Source: Chitinophaga silvisoli (GTDB lineage Bacteria > Bacteroidota > Bacteroidia > Chitinophagales > Chitinophagaceae). From it: a stretch of 64,000 bases of DNA. The stretch lies in NCBI RefSeq assembly GCF_003412465.1, contig NZ_QTJV01000012.1:186001-250000 (forward strand). Reading direction: 5' to 3'. Shown here piece after piece: positions 36,347 to 44,582 of the stretch; position 1 is the stretch's first letter, and every line of letters begins with the position of its first letter. Both the position numbers and the translations under genes were made by a program. Under the pieces are notes generated by a model. It was not told the DNA's origin, searched no databases, and worked only from the letters and a program-made list of their open reading frames with translations.

Positions 36347-37858
36347 TTAGCGAACGGCTTTGGCGGCATTTACCTCCCCGTCGCCGAAGTATTTATCCTT
36401 GCCTGGGGTACCATAGTCGGTGGAAGAGGCCTTGAGAATAAGGTCTACCAGCAATGGATTGGCGAAAGGATATTTGTTGTAGATCAGCGCAGCCACTGCC
36501 GCAGCATGTGGTGATGCCATACTGGTGCCAGCTGACCAGCCATAATAGTAAGTAGCGGACGCTTCATCCCAGAAACCGATATTGAATACAAAATCAAATA
36601 AATATTCATAGTTGATGATACCGCCTACGCTCACAACAGTGGTGTTTGGAGGCAGGGTGTAGTTACCACCTGGAGCAGCGTAGTGGATGAAATTCTTACC
36701 GTAATTGGTAAAGATGGAAGGTAGGTACAGGGAAGTATCCTGGTTGATACCCCATCCCAGCGGACCGGTTGAGGAGATGGCAATTACACCTAATGCCGCG
36801 GCAGGGTAGGTGATAAAGCGTTTTTCTGAATCATAGTTGTAACCATCGTTACCGGCGGCGGCAATCACGGTCGTACCATTCAGGTTAGCGTAGAGTGTAG
36901 CCCTGTTGATAGCGGTGATCAGTTCTTTTACGTCGCGGTCATATTCCACTACGTAGTCATCAGAAGGATCATCGGGAGTGCCGTTGTCATCGGTGAAGGT
37001 CTTGAGGGGCAACTCACCACCAAGGCTCATGTTGATTACCTTGGCACCGTGGTTGGTCGCATAGAAGATACCGTCTATGATGCTGCTGAAGGCACCGGAA
37101 CCGGCATCGGACAATACTTTTACCAGGATCAGTTTAGCTTCGGGAGCCACACCGGCTACCCCATTGGAATCCTTGATAGCGGCGATGGTACCGGCTACGT
37201 GGCTACCGTGGCTGAAGCCTTCTTTGCCATGGTATTGTACTTCTTCACCTTCCACAAAACTGTGGGTGAGAATAATGTTAGGTTTGATTTCGGGGTTGTT
37301 CAGCAGGAAACCGCCATCGAGTACGGCTACTTTTACACCACCGCCTTTGTAACCTTTGGCCCATGCTTCGGGTGCATGAACAGCCTGCAGACCCCATTGC
37401 AGAAAGCTGTACCTGTCAGTCAGGGCAGCGCTGGAACTGGTTTTTGCGTAATCATGGGTAGTGCCACTGGTGATGGCGGTACTGCCATAGGGAATAGAAG
37501 AACGGAAAGTGCGCTCCGGCAACCGCCAGTTCTGCACGATGTCTACAGATACAGATTGTACGCCGGCTACTTTTCTGGCCTTTTCGGGGAAGGTCGGATC
37601 AGGCGTTTGTACACGGATCAGCCCCAATTCCTTATTGGCCTCTTTGAATACAAACTTCTTAACACCCAGGCTGGAGATAGCCTCAGAAATAGCTTGCTGG
37701 TCGACGTTTTGCTCAGTAAGAATGATGAATCCCCTGTCTTGTTTTGGGGTCTTTACCAGCCCTTGGGCCAGTTTAACTTCCTGTGCGTCTTTTGAACAGG
37801 AGGCTAGTAACAATAACATTAGAACGGGGAATGAAAGGGGCAATAGATTTTTCTTCAT
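36347..37858 (-). CDS. Subtilisin-like S8 serine peptidase, lipoprotein
   Basis: ATG 37858 gives a lipoprotein signal (LLLLASC, lipid-modified Cys21). Residues 40-110 form an I9-like propeptide (GFIILTEQNVDQQAISEAIS, VAGVQSVSVD). The S8 catalytic triad is complete: Asp181 (VAVLDGG), His217 (SHGSHVAGT) and the Ser in AGTSMASPHAAAVAALI near 455, with the oxyanion Asn in AAAGNDG. It is therefore a membrane-anchored extracytoplasmic protease, probably self-activated by cleavage of the propeptide. The upstream ATG at 37876 would only add a few residues. Confidence 0.94.
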   Translation of the reverse strand: MKKNLLPLSFPVLMLLLLASCSKDAQEVKLAQGLVKTPKQDRGFIILTEQNVDQQAISEAISSLGVKKFVFKEANKELGLIRVQTPDPTFPEKARKVAGVQSVSVDIVQNWRLPERTFRSSIPYGSTAITSGTTHDYAKTSSSAALTDRYSFLQWGLQAVHAPEAWAKGYKGGGVKVAVLDGGFLLNNPEIKPNIILTHSFVEGEEVQYHGKEGFSHGSHVAGTIAAIKDSNGVAGVAPEAKLILVKVLSDAGSGAFSSIIDGIFYATNHGAKVINMSLGGELPLKTFTDDNGTPDDPSDDYVVEYDRDVKELITAINRATLYANLNGTTVIAAAGNDGYNYDSEKRFITYPAAALGVIAISSTGPLGWGINQDTSLYLPSIFTNYGKNFIHYAAPGGNYTLPPNTTVVSVGGIINYEYLFDFVFNIGFWDEASATYYYGWSAGTSMASPHAAAVAALIYNKYPFANPLLVDLILKASSTDYGTPGKDKYFGDGEVNAAKAVR

Positions 37859-38023
37859 GTGGTTTTGGTTTAACAATTATTGAATTTTGGTCTTGGTTGA
37901 ATAGTCAGGGTCTTCAAAAAACACTTTAGCGCTAATAGGTGGTATTTTATGCTACGGCTTTCAAGGGTATAGTGAATGTACTTAAATACTTTGACATATC
38001 AATATAATTTATTTGTACTTTAC

Positions 38024-38938
38024 ATGGCTAAATTAAGTCAAGTGAAATCATTCGTTAGTTTACTCCTTTGCCTCTTATATCTGCATTCAAACGCACAGCA
38101 GGCAAAAGATCCCGCCACTTTAGTTCAGGAATGGAATACCGCAAACAACAAGCAGGACATCGGCACCCTTATCCTGTTTTACGACAATGAAGTATTATTC
38201 TATGGTACCCAACTTAAAAAGCAGGATTGTATTGCCGGCAAACTTTCCGTCTTTAAAAAATACCCGACCCTGAACCAGCAGATAGCCGGCCAGGTAAAAT
38301 CCACAACACTGGAAAACGGGGATGTGAAATGTAGTTTCGATAAGGTCGTTACTACTAATGGTGCAACCAAAACCTATGCATCTTATCTTGTATTTCGTAA
38401 GGTCAACAATGCGTGGAAGATTGTTGTGGAAAGTGACCTGACTACAGATGCCAACGTGGAGAAAAGAATAATGAAAGCGAAAGGTGCCGTACTTTGTGAT
38501 GTGGATGGGGACGGTGTGAAAGAATACGCCTGGTTAACACCTGCACCTATCGATACGACCCGGGAAATGACTTGCCTGGATGATAGTTGTACATCCGTAA
38601 TTCATTTTTCCAACAAGGCTATTCCCGAGCTGAAAATTCCGAATTGTCTGGACGCGGCGATAGATATTTTGGGCGACCTGAATAATGACGGGAAAGATGA
38701 GATTGGTATTAATCCCGGGTGGTGGACCAGCTGCTGGAGTGGTTATCATGTATTTACCCTGAAGAAGGGGAAGTGGATCCTTGCAGTACCTGTTATTTCT
38801 ACCCATTGTAACCAGTGGGAAGAAGGCGTGAAGGTGATTCAGAAAGACCCAAAGAAACCGGGCTATGTGATCATTCATTATAGTGAACTGAATGACGATG
38901 ATATTGTGACCAAAACAAAGTCAATTCCCATTCAGTAA
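38024..38938 (+). CDS. Secreted protein with NTF2-like part and FG-GAP-like repeats
   Basis: ATG 38024 begins a normal signal peptide (KSFVSLLLCLLYLHSNAQQ); the in-frame GTG upstream is not needed. Residues about 25-150 look like an NTF2/SnoaL-type fold (LVQEWNTANNKQDIGTLILF, VFRKVNNAWKIVVESD). Residues about 155-305 contain two DxDGDG-type calcium-like loops (CDVDGDGVKEYAW, GDLNNDGKDEIG), as in FG-GAP/VCBS propellers. Function unknown. It diverges from the S8 peptidase gene. Confidence 0.7.
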   Translation: MAKLSQVKSFVSLLLCLLYLHSNAQQAKDPATLVQEWNTANNKQDIGTLILFYDNEVLFYGTQLKKQDCIAGKLSVFKKYPTLNQQIAGQVKSTTLENGDVKCSFDKVVTTNGATKTYASYLVFRKVNNAWKIVVESDLTTDANVEKRIMKAKGAVLCDVDGDGVKEYAWLTPAPIDTTREMTCLDDSCTSVIHFSNKAIPELKIPNCLDAAIDILGDLNNDGKDEIGINPGWWTSCWSGYHVFTLKKGKWILAVPVISTHCNQWEEGVKVIQKDPKKPGYVIIHYSELNDDDIVTKTKSIPIQ

Positions 38939-39012
38939 ATTTTCAGGAGGCTTCGCATAAATATTTTGCGCTTTGCGTTCTCATTGATACAATTTCTTTT
39001 TCCAAAGCATAA

Positions 39013-39049
39013 GAGCTAATACCGGCATAAAGCCGGTGTTAGCTTTTTT
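39013..39049 (+). terminator. Rho-independent terminator
   Basis: GCTAATACCGGC pairs with GCCGGTGTTAGC around ATAAA, followed by TTTTTT. It lies 75 bases after the preceding stop. Confidence 0.88.
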
Positions 39050-39076
39050 CATTTATTCAAAAAAAGGTACTGTTTC

Positions 39077-40009
39077 ATGACACGCAATCTTCCACGACTC
39101 TTGTTCTTATTTTTTATTTTCCTCGCGTACTGTACAAAAGAGCATACAGGCACAACCACGCCTCCCGGCACCGATACGCCGGCACTGCTCACCCAGAGAC
39201 CCCTCATGGTAGAATACTGGGGTGGTTGCTGTTATGACCGCAATGATGTAGGCCCTTTGGAGGCTATTCCTGATAGCGTGGATGTAGTGAACATCTTTAC
39301 CCTGGGCATTGCTAAAACGACTGATGGTAGCTGGGAGTTTGAGCACAGAGGGGTATCGGGCTACAATGACTGGAATGATGTGTTGACGAAGGCGCATGCA
39401 TTGCAAAAGAGAGGCATCAGGATTGTATGTACCTCCTTTTCCGGCAACATGGTAAATTTATCCGGTGCCGAAGCCGCAAAGATGGCTGGTATTGTAAAAG
39501 ATTCACTGGATAAGTGGCAGCTGGATGGTGTAGACCTGGATCTGGAATATAGTGGTGCTACGACAAAAAATATTGATAGTGCCGTGATTGCTTTGGGCAA
39601 ATACCTGGGGCCGGATTCAAAGACAGGCAGGATATTATCAGTAGTAGATTACAATAATTACAACATCAACCAGATCAGGCGTACCAATAAGTACATAGAT
39701 TACGTAATGACAATGTCTTACTGGAATACAGCCAAACAGGTATTGAACATTGTGAAATCATATGGTGCGGCGATCGGCGATACAAAAAATGTGCTGATTG
39801 GCGTAGGACAGGGATGTGCGATCAATGCAGGACAGGCAACGCCGGCAGGAGAGGAGCGTAAGATTGCAGATACTCTGAGAACGGCATCCCCAGGTACAGG
39901 TATGATGGAGTTTGTGTTTGGTTGCAGTTATCATCATACTGATGCAAACGGGAATATTACAAAGGATATTTCTTATACACAGAACATCATCAGGCACCTA
40001 AAGAAATAA
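39077..40009 (+). CDS. GH18 glycosidase lipoprotein (endo-beta-N-acetylglucosaminidase/chitinase type)
   Basis: The lipobox LAYC gives lipid-modified Cys19. The GH18 catalytic motif DxxDxDxE is exact at Asp150, Asp153, Asp155 and Glu157 (DGVDLDLE), and VMTMSYW is the later barrel Tyr. At 310 residues the compact single domain resembles EndoF/EndoS-type enzymes acting on N-glycans or short chitin chains rather than large chitinases. It is anchored at the envelope. Confidence 0.9.
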   Translation: MTRNLPRLLFLFFIFLAYCTKEHTGTTTPPGTDTPALLTQRPLMVEYWGGCCYDRNDVGPLEAIPDSVDVVNIFTLGIAKTTDGSWEFEHRGVSGYNDWNDVLTKAHALQKRGIRIVCTSFSGNMVNLSGAEAAKMAGIVKDSLDKWQLDGVDLDLEYSGATTKNIDSAVIALGKYLGPDSKTGRILSVVDYNNYNINQIRRTNKYIDYVMTMSYWNTAKQVLNIVKSYGAAIGDTKNVLIGVGQGCAINAGQATPAGEERKIADTLRTASPGTGMMEFVFGCSYHHTDANGNITKDISYTQNIIRHLKK

Positions 40010-40018
40010 GGTTTTTCA

Positions 40019-40050
40019 ATCGCTTTTGCCTAAATTTAGGCAAAAGCGAT
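40019..40050. repeat. Perfect 32-base palindrome upstream of a lipoprotein gene
   Basis: The 32 bases equal their own reverse complement without a spacer (arms begin ATCGCTTTTGCCTAAA). It starts 10 bases after the GH18 stop and ends 7 bases before the ATG at 40058. As RNA it would form a hairpin acting as terminator of the GH18 transcript or masking the next start; as DNA it is a possible operator. Confidence 0.85.
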
Positions 40051-40057
40051 ACCTATA

Positions 40058-40468
40058 ATGAAACTGTACTTACTGCTATTTTCCACGTTATTGTTTGCCT
40101 GTCAACCGCAAGCCACTACCCGTATTAACGGCACCTGGAGACTTCTTTCCCAGACCTCAATTGCCAAGGGTGATACCACTGTTACAGATTATACTAAGGA
40201 TCAGGAGATGATTAAGATCATTAACGACACGCATTTTGCATTCCTGAAACACGGAAGTGCTTTTGATGCTGGCGGAGGCCGCTATACCCTGGCAGGGGAT
40301 CAATATACCGAGCACCTGGACTATTACAATAATAAAGACTGGGAGGGAGGTGTTTTTAAATTTACCCTTACAATCCACGGCGATACCCTTATCCAGAAAG
40401 GGATTGAAAAGGTGGAAGGCACCGGGGTAGACCATGAAATCATAGAAAGGTATATTAAAGTAAAGTAG
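40058..40468 (+). CDS. Lipocalin-like small lipoprotein
   Basis: A lipobox LLFAC marks the N-terminus. The 136-residue protein reads as an antiparallel barrel opening INGTWRLLSQTSIAKGDTT and continuing MIKIINDTHFAFL, as in DUF4488-type or lipocalin-like proteins of Bacteroidota. Ligand and role are unknown. Its translation start is only 7 bases after the 32-base palindrome, and the yjbQ-like gene begins 20 bases after its stop. Confidence 0.72.
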   Translation: MKLYLLLFSTLLFACQPQATTRINGTWRLLSQTSIAKGDTTVTDYTKDQEMIKIINDTHFAFLKHGSAFDAGGGRYTLAGDQYTEHLDYYNNKDWEGGVFKFTLTIHGDTLIQKGIEKVEGTGVDHEIIERYIKVK

Positions 40469-40488
40469 TAAAGACTTAATTTCGGTGC

Positions 40489-40911
40489 ATGAAAATATAC
40501 CAGGCATCGATACAACTACGCGCCAGAGCCCGTGGATTTCACCTTATTACAGCCGAAGTATTGCAGGGTATTCCTCAGTTGAGGGATATCAGGACCGGTA
40601 TGTGCCAGGTATTCATTCAGCATACCTCCGCATCGCTGACGATCAATGAAAATGCTGATCCTACAGTAAGAATAGACTTCGAGACTTATTTTAATAAAGC
40701 CGTTCCCGAAAATGATCCTGACTACGAGCACAATGATGAGGGACCGGACGATATGCCTGCGCACCTGAAAGCGGCGATGCTGGGAAGTTCGGTGATGATA
40801 CCGGTATCCAACGGCCGGTTTGCATTAGGTACCTGGCAGGGGATTTATCTTTGTGAACACCGCAACTATGGTGGAGCAAGGAGCCTGGTGGTTACAGTCT
40901 GGGGAGAATAA
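40489..40911 (+). CDS. YjbQ family protein (UPF0047)
   Basis: The 140-residue protein has the hallmark segments VFIQHTSASLTINENADPTV, EGPDDMPAHLKAAMLG and CEHRNYGG. These provide the three conserved His residues and acidic residues of the family's metal site. The family has reported weak thiamin-phosphate-synthase-like activity; its main role is unclear. The M1 peptidase gene starts 9 bases later, so they are likely co-transcribed. Confidence 0.92.
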   Translation: MKIYQASIQLRARARGFHLITAEVLQGIPQLRDIRTGMCQVFIQHTSASLTINENADPTVRIDFETYFNKAVPENDPDYEHNDEGPDDMPAHLKAAMLGSSVMIPVSNGRFALGTWQGIYLCEHRNYGGARSLVVTVWGE

Positions 40912-40920
40912 TCAATGACT

Positions 40921-42456
40921 ATGAAGAAAGTATTTATCATAACATTGTGTGCACTCTGGGGCACCGTAGTAGCCGCGCAGCAGGTAGATGTACTGCATTA
41001 TGGCATCGACCTGACCATTAATGATGCAACGAACCAGATAGCGGGAAAGGTAACCCTGAATCTGCAATACCTGCAGCAAACGGGGAAGTTGAAAATTGAC
41101 CTGGCAGGAATGAAGGTGAGTGAGGTGCTTTCCAAAGGCAGGCAGATTGGTTTCGAACAGGATGCAAATGCCTTGTACCTCAAGGTCCATGCGAGAGCTG
41201 GCGATAAGGCAGCATATACCGTAGTGTACGCAGGCACGCCAAAGGATGGCCTGATCATTTCTAAAAATAAATACGGAGACAGAACTTTCTTTACTGACCA
41301 TTGGCCTGACAGGGCGCATCAATGGCTGCCCTGTATAGATCATCCTTCTGATAAAGCGACAGTAACATTTACGATTAATGCTCCTGAGCATTATACAGTA
41401 GTAGCGAATGGCGTGAAGGTTTCAGAAGAGCGGCTGCCCGCTGGCATAAAAAAAACTGTATATGACGAGAAGGTTCCGCTGCCTATAAAAGTGATGGCAG
41501 TGGCAGCCGCTGATTTTACAGTGACACATTCCGGTGATGTGGGCAGGATACCCGTGTATAGCTACGTATTCAGGGAAGATGCCAGTCACCAGGGCTATGC
41601 CAGAGCTACGCAAATACTCCCTTATTTCATTCAGCAGGTAGGTCCTTTCCAGTTTGAAAAGCTGGCTAATATTCAGTCAAAAACTATCTTCGGTGGGATG
41701 GAGAATGCCGGTGCTATCTTTTATGCAGAGAATTCCCTGGACTTTGAAAGACTGGAGTCTTTACTGGCACATGAAATTGCACACCAGTGGTTTGGAGATG
41801 CTGTGACGGAGACTGACTGGCGGCACCTATGGCTGAGTGAAGGATTTGCTACCTATATGACACTGCTGTACATGGAGCATACATATGGTACTGATACCCT
41901 GAAAGCATCTTTGAAAGAGGACCGGGAGAAGGTCATCGGATTCGCGAAAAAGAGAAAGACACCCGTGGTAGATACGACCGTACATAGTAATTATATGCAG
42001 TTGCTGAATGCAAATAGTTATCAGAGAGGTGGCTGGGTATTGCATATGTTAAGAAGGAAGATTGGGGATGAGCAGTTCTGGGCGGGAATCAGGCAGTATT
42101 TCAAAGATTATAACGGACGTAATGCGAGTACCGATGATTTCAGGAAAGAAATGGAAAAGGCGAGTGGACAGGACCTGAAGGGATTCTTTACACAATGGCT
42201 ATATACAGCGGCAATACCGGAATTGCAGATGAACCTGAGTTACAATGAAGCTACCCATACGGTGAAGATGGAGGTGATACAGCAACAGTCTCCACTATTT
42301 GAATTCCCACTGGAGTATACGCTGGATAAGACAAAGCCCCTGCAGCAGGTGATGATAAAAGAAAGGGTCACTACCATTATGATACCAGCAGAAACAAAGC
42401 CTGCCGGTATTTGGTTGGACCCGGATACTAATTTGCTGGCGGATATAGCGAAGTAG
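40921..42456 (+). CDS. Secreted M1 family zinc metallopeptidase
   Basis: ATG 40921 starts the signal peptide KKVFIITLCALWGTVVAAQ. The aminopeptidase motif GGMENAG is at about 258-264. The zinc site HEIAHQWFGD has His284, Glu285 and His288, with the third ligand Glu307 in LSEGFATY. The C-terminal helical ERAP-like domain is short, so 512 residues is compact relative to full aminopeptidase N. It cleaves N-terminal residues from peptides in the periplasm or outside. Confidence 0.93.
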   Translation: MKKVFIITLCALWGTVVAAQQVDVLHYGIDLTINDATNQIAGKVTLNLQYLQQTGKLKIDLAGMKVSEVLSKGRQIGFEQDANALYLKVHARAGDKAAYTVVYAGTPKDGLIISKNKYGDRTFFTDHWPDRAHQWLPCIDHPSDKATVTFTINAPEHYTVVANGVKVSEERLPAGIKKTVYDEKVPLPIKVMAVAAADFTVTHSGDVGRIPVYSYVFREDASHQGYARATQILPYFIQQVGPFQFEKLANIQSKTIFGGMENAGAIFYAENSLDFERLESLLAHEIAHQWFGDAVTETDWRHLWLSEGFATYMTLLYMEHTYGTDTLKASLKEDREKVIGFAKKRKTPVVDTTVHSNYMQLLNANSYQRGGWVLHMLRRKIGDEQFWAGIRQYFKDYNGRNASTDDFRKEMEKASGQDLKGFFTQWLYTAAIPELQMNLSYNEATHTVKMEVIQQQSPLFEFPLEYTLDKTKPLQQVMIKERVTTIMIPAETKPAGIWLDPDTNLLADIAK

Positions 42457-42461
42457 TGCAC

Positions 42462-42932
42462 TTACTTCCTTAACACTTTTTCCAGCTCATATAATCTTCT
42501 CCTTAACTCGGTCAGCTCTACTTCCAGCAGATCCACCTTTTCGCTCAACAGGTATTGGTTGTAATCTGAGATAATAGACAGCTCTCTGAGCTTGGGAAAC
42601 AGATCGTGTTTAAAGAAATGAAGGCCGGTTTCTTCCCCGAAAAACTCGTGGGCAGTTTTGGTCATATGATTGTAGAGACAGTAGCGGAGACCGTCGGAAC
42701 TATGCGTCCATGGACTAATGTACAGTAATTCCCAATTGTTGATCCGCAGTAATTCCACCTCTCCTTTTGTGTTTACAAATTGATAAGTCGTAGACTCTAC
42801 ATAGCCATTCGGTTTCAGTGTATCCGTTGTCATCAGTATGTAGGAATATTCCGGAAGTATAGAGACCGATTCCAGGGAATGTAGGGGACTGTAACTACCA
42901 TCTCCAAATATTGCATAGTATCTCACCATCAT
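42462..42932 (-). CDS. Hypothetical protein with C-terminal coiled coil
   Basis: The 156-residue protein has no signal peptide. The first 120 residues are beta-rich (YSYILMTTDTLKPNGYVEST), and the last 35 (SEKVDLLEVELTELRRRLYE) form a clear heptad coiled coil, so it likely oligomerises. The stop is 5 bases from the end of the convergent M1 peptidase gene. No family is recognised. Confidence 0.68.
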   Translation of the reverse strand: MMVRYYAIFGDGSYSPLHSLESVSILPEYSYILMTTDTLKPNGYVESTTYQFVNTKGEVELLRINNWELLYISPWTHSSDGLRYCLYNHMTKTAHEFFGEETGLHFFKHDLFPKLRELSIISDYNQYLLSEKVDLLEVELTELRRRLYELEKVLRK

Positions 42933-43156
42933 TTTCTATTGATTTAAATCATTCACATAACCTCTATAAACCTTGACACTGAGGGCGATATGAATTTAAT
43001 ACAATTGAAACGAAAATATACCAAATATAAAAAAAGTATCTGATACGGTACCTTTCTGATCAAATTATTTACAATTCTGGACTGAAACCACTCATAAATT
43101 ATTAGTCTATCATTTTGGTAGGTTTTTGTACATTAGCCCATTGAACTTAAGAAACT

Positions 43157-44575
43157 ATGCAACGTCGCTTTTACAAAATCCTCTTGTCAGGCTGGCTGCT
43201 TACCAGCTCCATAGCCGCCATGGCACAGCAAAAGAAACATTCTGACCGGCCCAATATTATTTTTATTCTGGCAGATGATCTGGGTTATGGCAACCTGACA
43301 TCCTTTAACCCCAGGAGTCCAATTCCTACTCCTAATATAGACCGGCTTGGGACGGAAGGAATCCGTTTCACCCGCTTTTATTCCGGCAATACAGTCTGTG
43401 CGCCATCCCGTGCGGCCTTACTAACGGGAAAGAATATGGGACATGCCTACATCCGCGGCAATACCCGTCTTCCATTACGGCCCCAGGATAGTACCATGGC
43501 CCAGGTGCTGCAGCAAAACGGCTATGCTACCGGCATGTTCGGTAAATGGGGCTTAGGCGAGATGGGTACGACGGGTTCTCCTGAAATTAAAGGTTTCGAT
43601 GAGTTTTATGGTTACCTGAACCAGGGCCATGCACATGATTATTATACCAATTACCTCTACCAGGTAAAGGCGGGTAAGATCAGTAAAATTCCGCATGATA
43701 CCAGTGTGTATACCCATGATGAGATCATGGAACATGCCTATTCTTTTATCAATGAAAATAAGGACAAACCATTCTTTCTATACCTTTCTATTACCATTCC
43801 CCATGCGGAACTGGTACCTCCGCAGAAAGATCTGCAGGCCTGGCTGAACCCGGACGGTAGTTCCAAACTGGCACCTGAAACCCCCTATGCCCAAAACGGG
43901 GGCACTTATCGCAGCCAGCAATACCCCCATGCTGCCTTTGCTGCTATGGTGAGTAAGCTGGATCAGAATGTAGGGCAGATCCAGGCGCTCATTAAGCAAC
44001 TGGGGCTGGATGATAATACTTATATCTTCTTTACCAGTGACAACGGGCCTCATAAGGAAGGAGGTGCGGACCCTGCATACTTTGATAGTAATGGTCCGCT
44101 GAAGGGACTGAAGCGTGACCTGTATGAAGGCGGAATCCGTGTACCGTTGCTGGTTAGGGCACCGGGGCATATCCCGGCAGGTAAAGTGAGTGATGAGGAA
44201 TGGGCGTTCTGGGACATCCTGCCTACTTTCAGTGCCCTCACAAAGTCCAGGAGCCTGAGCGGGATCGATGGCCTGAATTATGCAGCGGCCCTGGAAGGCA
44301 AAAAGCCTGCAAAGACCCATGATTACTTATACTGGCAGTTTAACGAAGGCTATATCCAGGAGGCGGTATTGCAGGGTGACTGGAAGTTAATCCGCTTCAA
44401 ATACAAAGGAAAGCCGGAAAGATTTGAATTGTACAATATAGTTGACGATATTGGAGAGACAAAAGACCTTGCTGCTGAAAACCCGGCTAAAGTGAAGGCC
44501 TTGAAAGCCATCATGGCGAAGGCGAAAACCCCGGCAGAGAATAAGGAATTTGACTGGTCTGATACCGAGAAATAA
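43157..44575 (+). CDS. Secreted sulfatase (formylglycine-dependent)
   Basis: A signal peptide ends near MAQQ (residue 25). The metal residues Asp40-Asp41 are in FILADDLGYGN, and the modified Cys81 sits in the C-x-P-S-R signature CAPSRAALLTG. Further alkaline-phosphatase-fold segments are GKWGLGEMG and FTSDNGPH. It needs a formylglycine-generating enzyme, which is not in this window. It removes sulfate esters from glycans. The GH106 gene starts 7 bases after its stop, so the two probably work on the same sulfated, rhamnose-containing polymer. Confidence 0.93.
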   Translation: MQRRFYKILLSGWLLTSSIAAMAQQKKHSDRPNIIFILADDLGYGNLTSFNPRSPIPTPNIDRLGTEGIRFTRFYSGNTVCAPSRAALLTGKNMGHAYIRGNTRLPLRPQDSTMAQVLQQNGYATGMFGKWGLGEMGTTGSPEIKGFDEFYGYLNQGHAHDYYTNYLYQVKAGKISKIPHDTSVYTHDEIMEHAYSFINENKDKPFFLYLSITIPHAELVPPQKDLQAWLNPDGSSKLAPETPYAQNGGTYRSQQYPHAAFAAMVSKLDQNVGQIQALIKQLGLDDNTYIFFTSDNGPHKEGGADPAYFDSNGPLKGLKRDLYEGGIRVPLLVRAPGHIPAGKVSDEEWAFWDILPTFSALTKSRSLSGIDGLNYAAALEGKKPAKTHDYLYWQFNEGYIQEAVLQGDWKLIRFKYKGKPERFELYNIVDDIGETKDLAAENPAKVKALKAIMAKAKTPAENKEFDWSDTEK

Positions 44576-44582
44576 ACAATAT

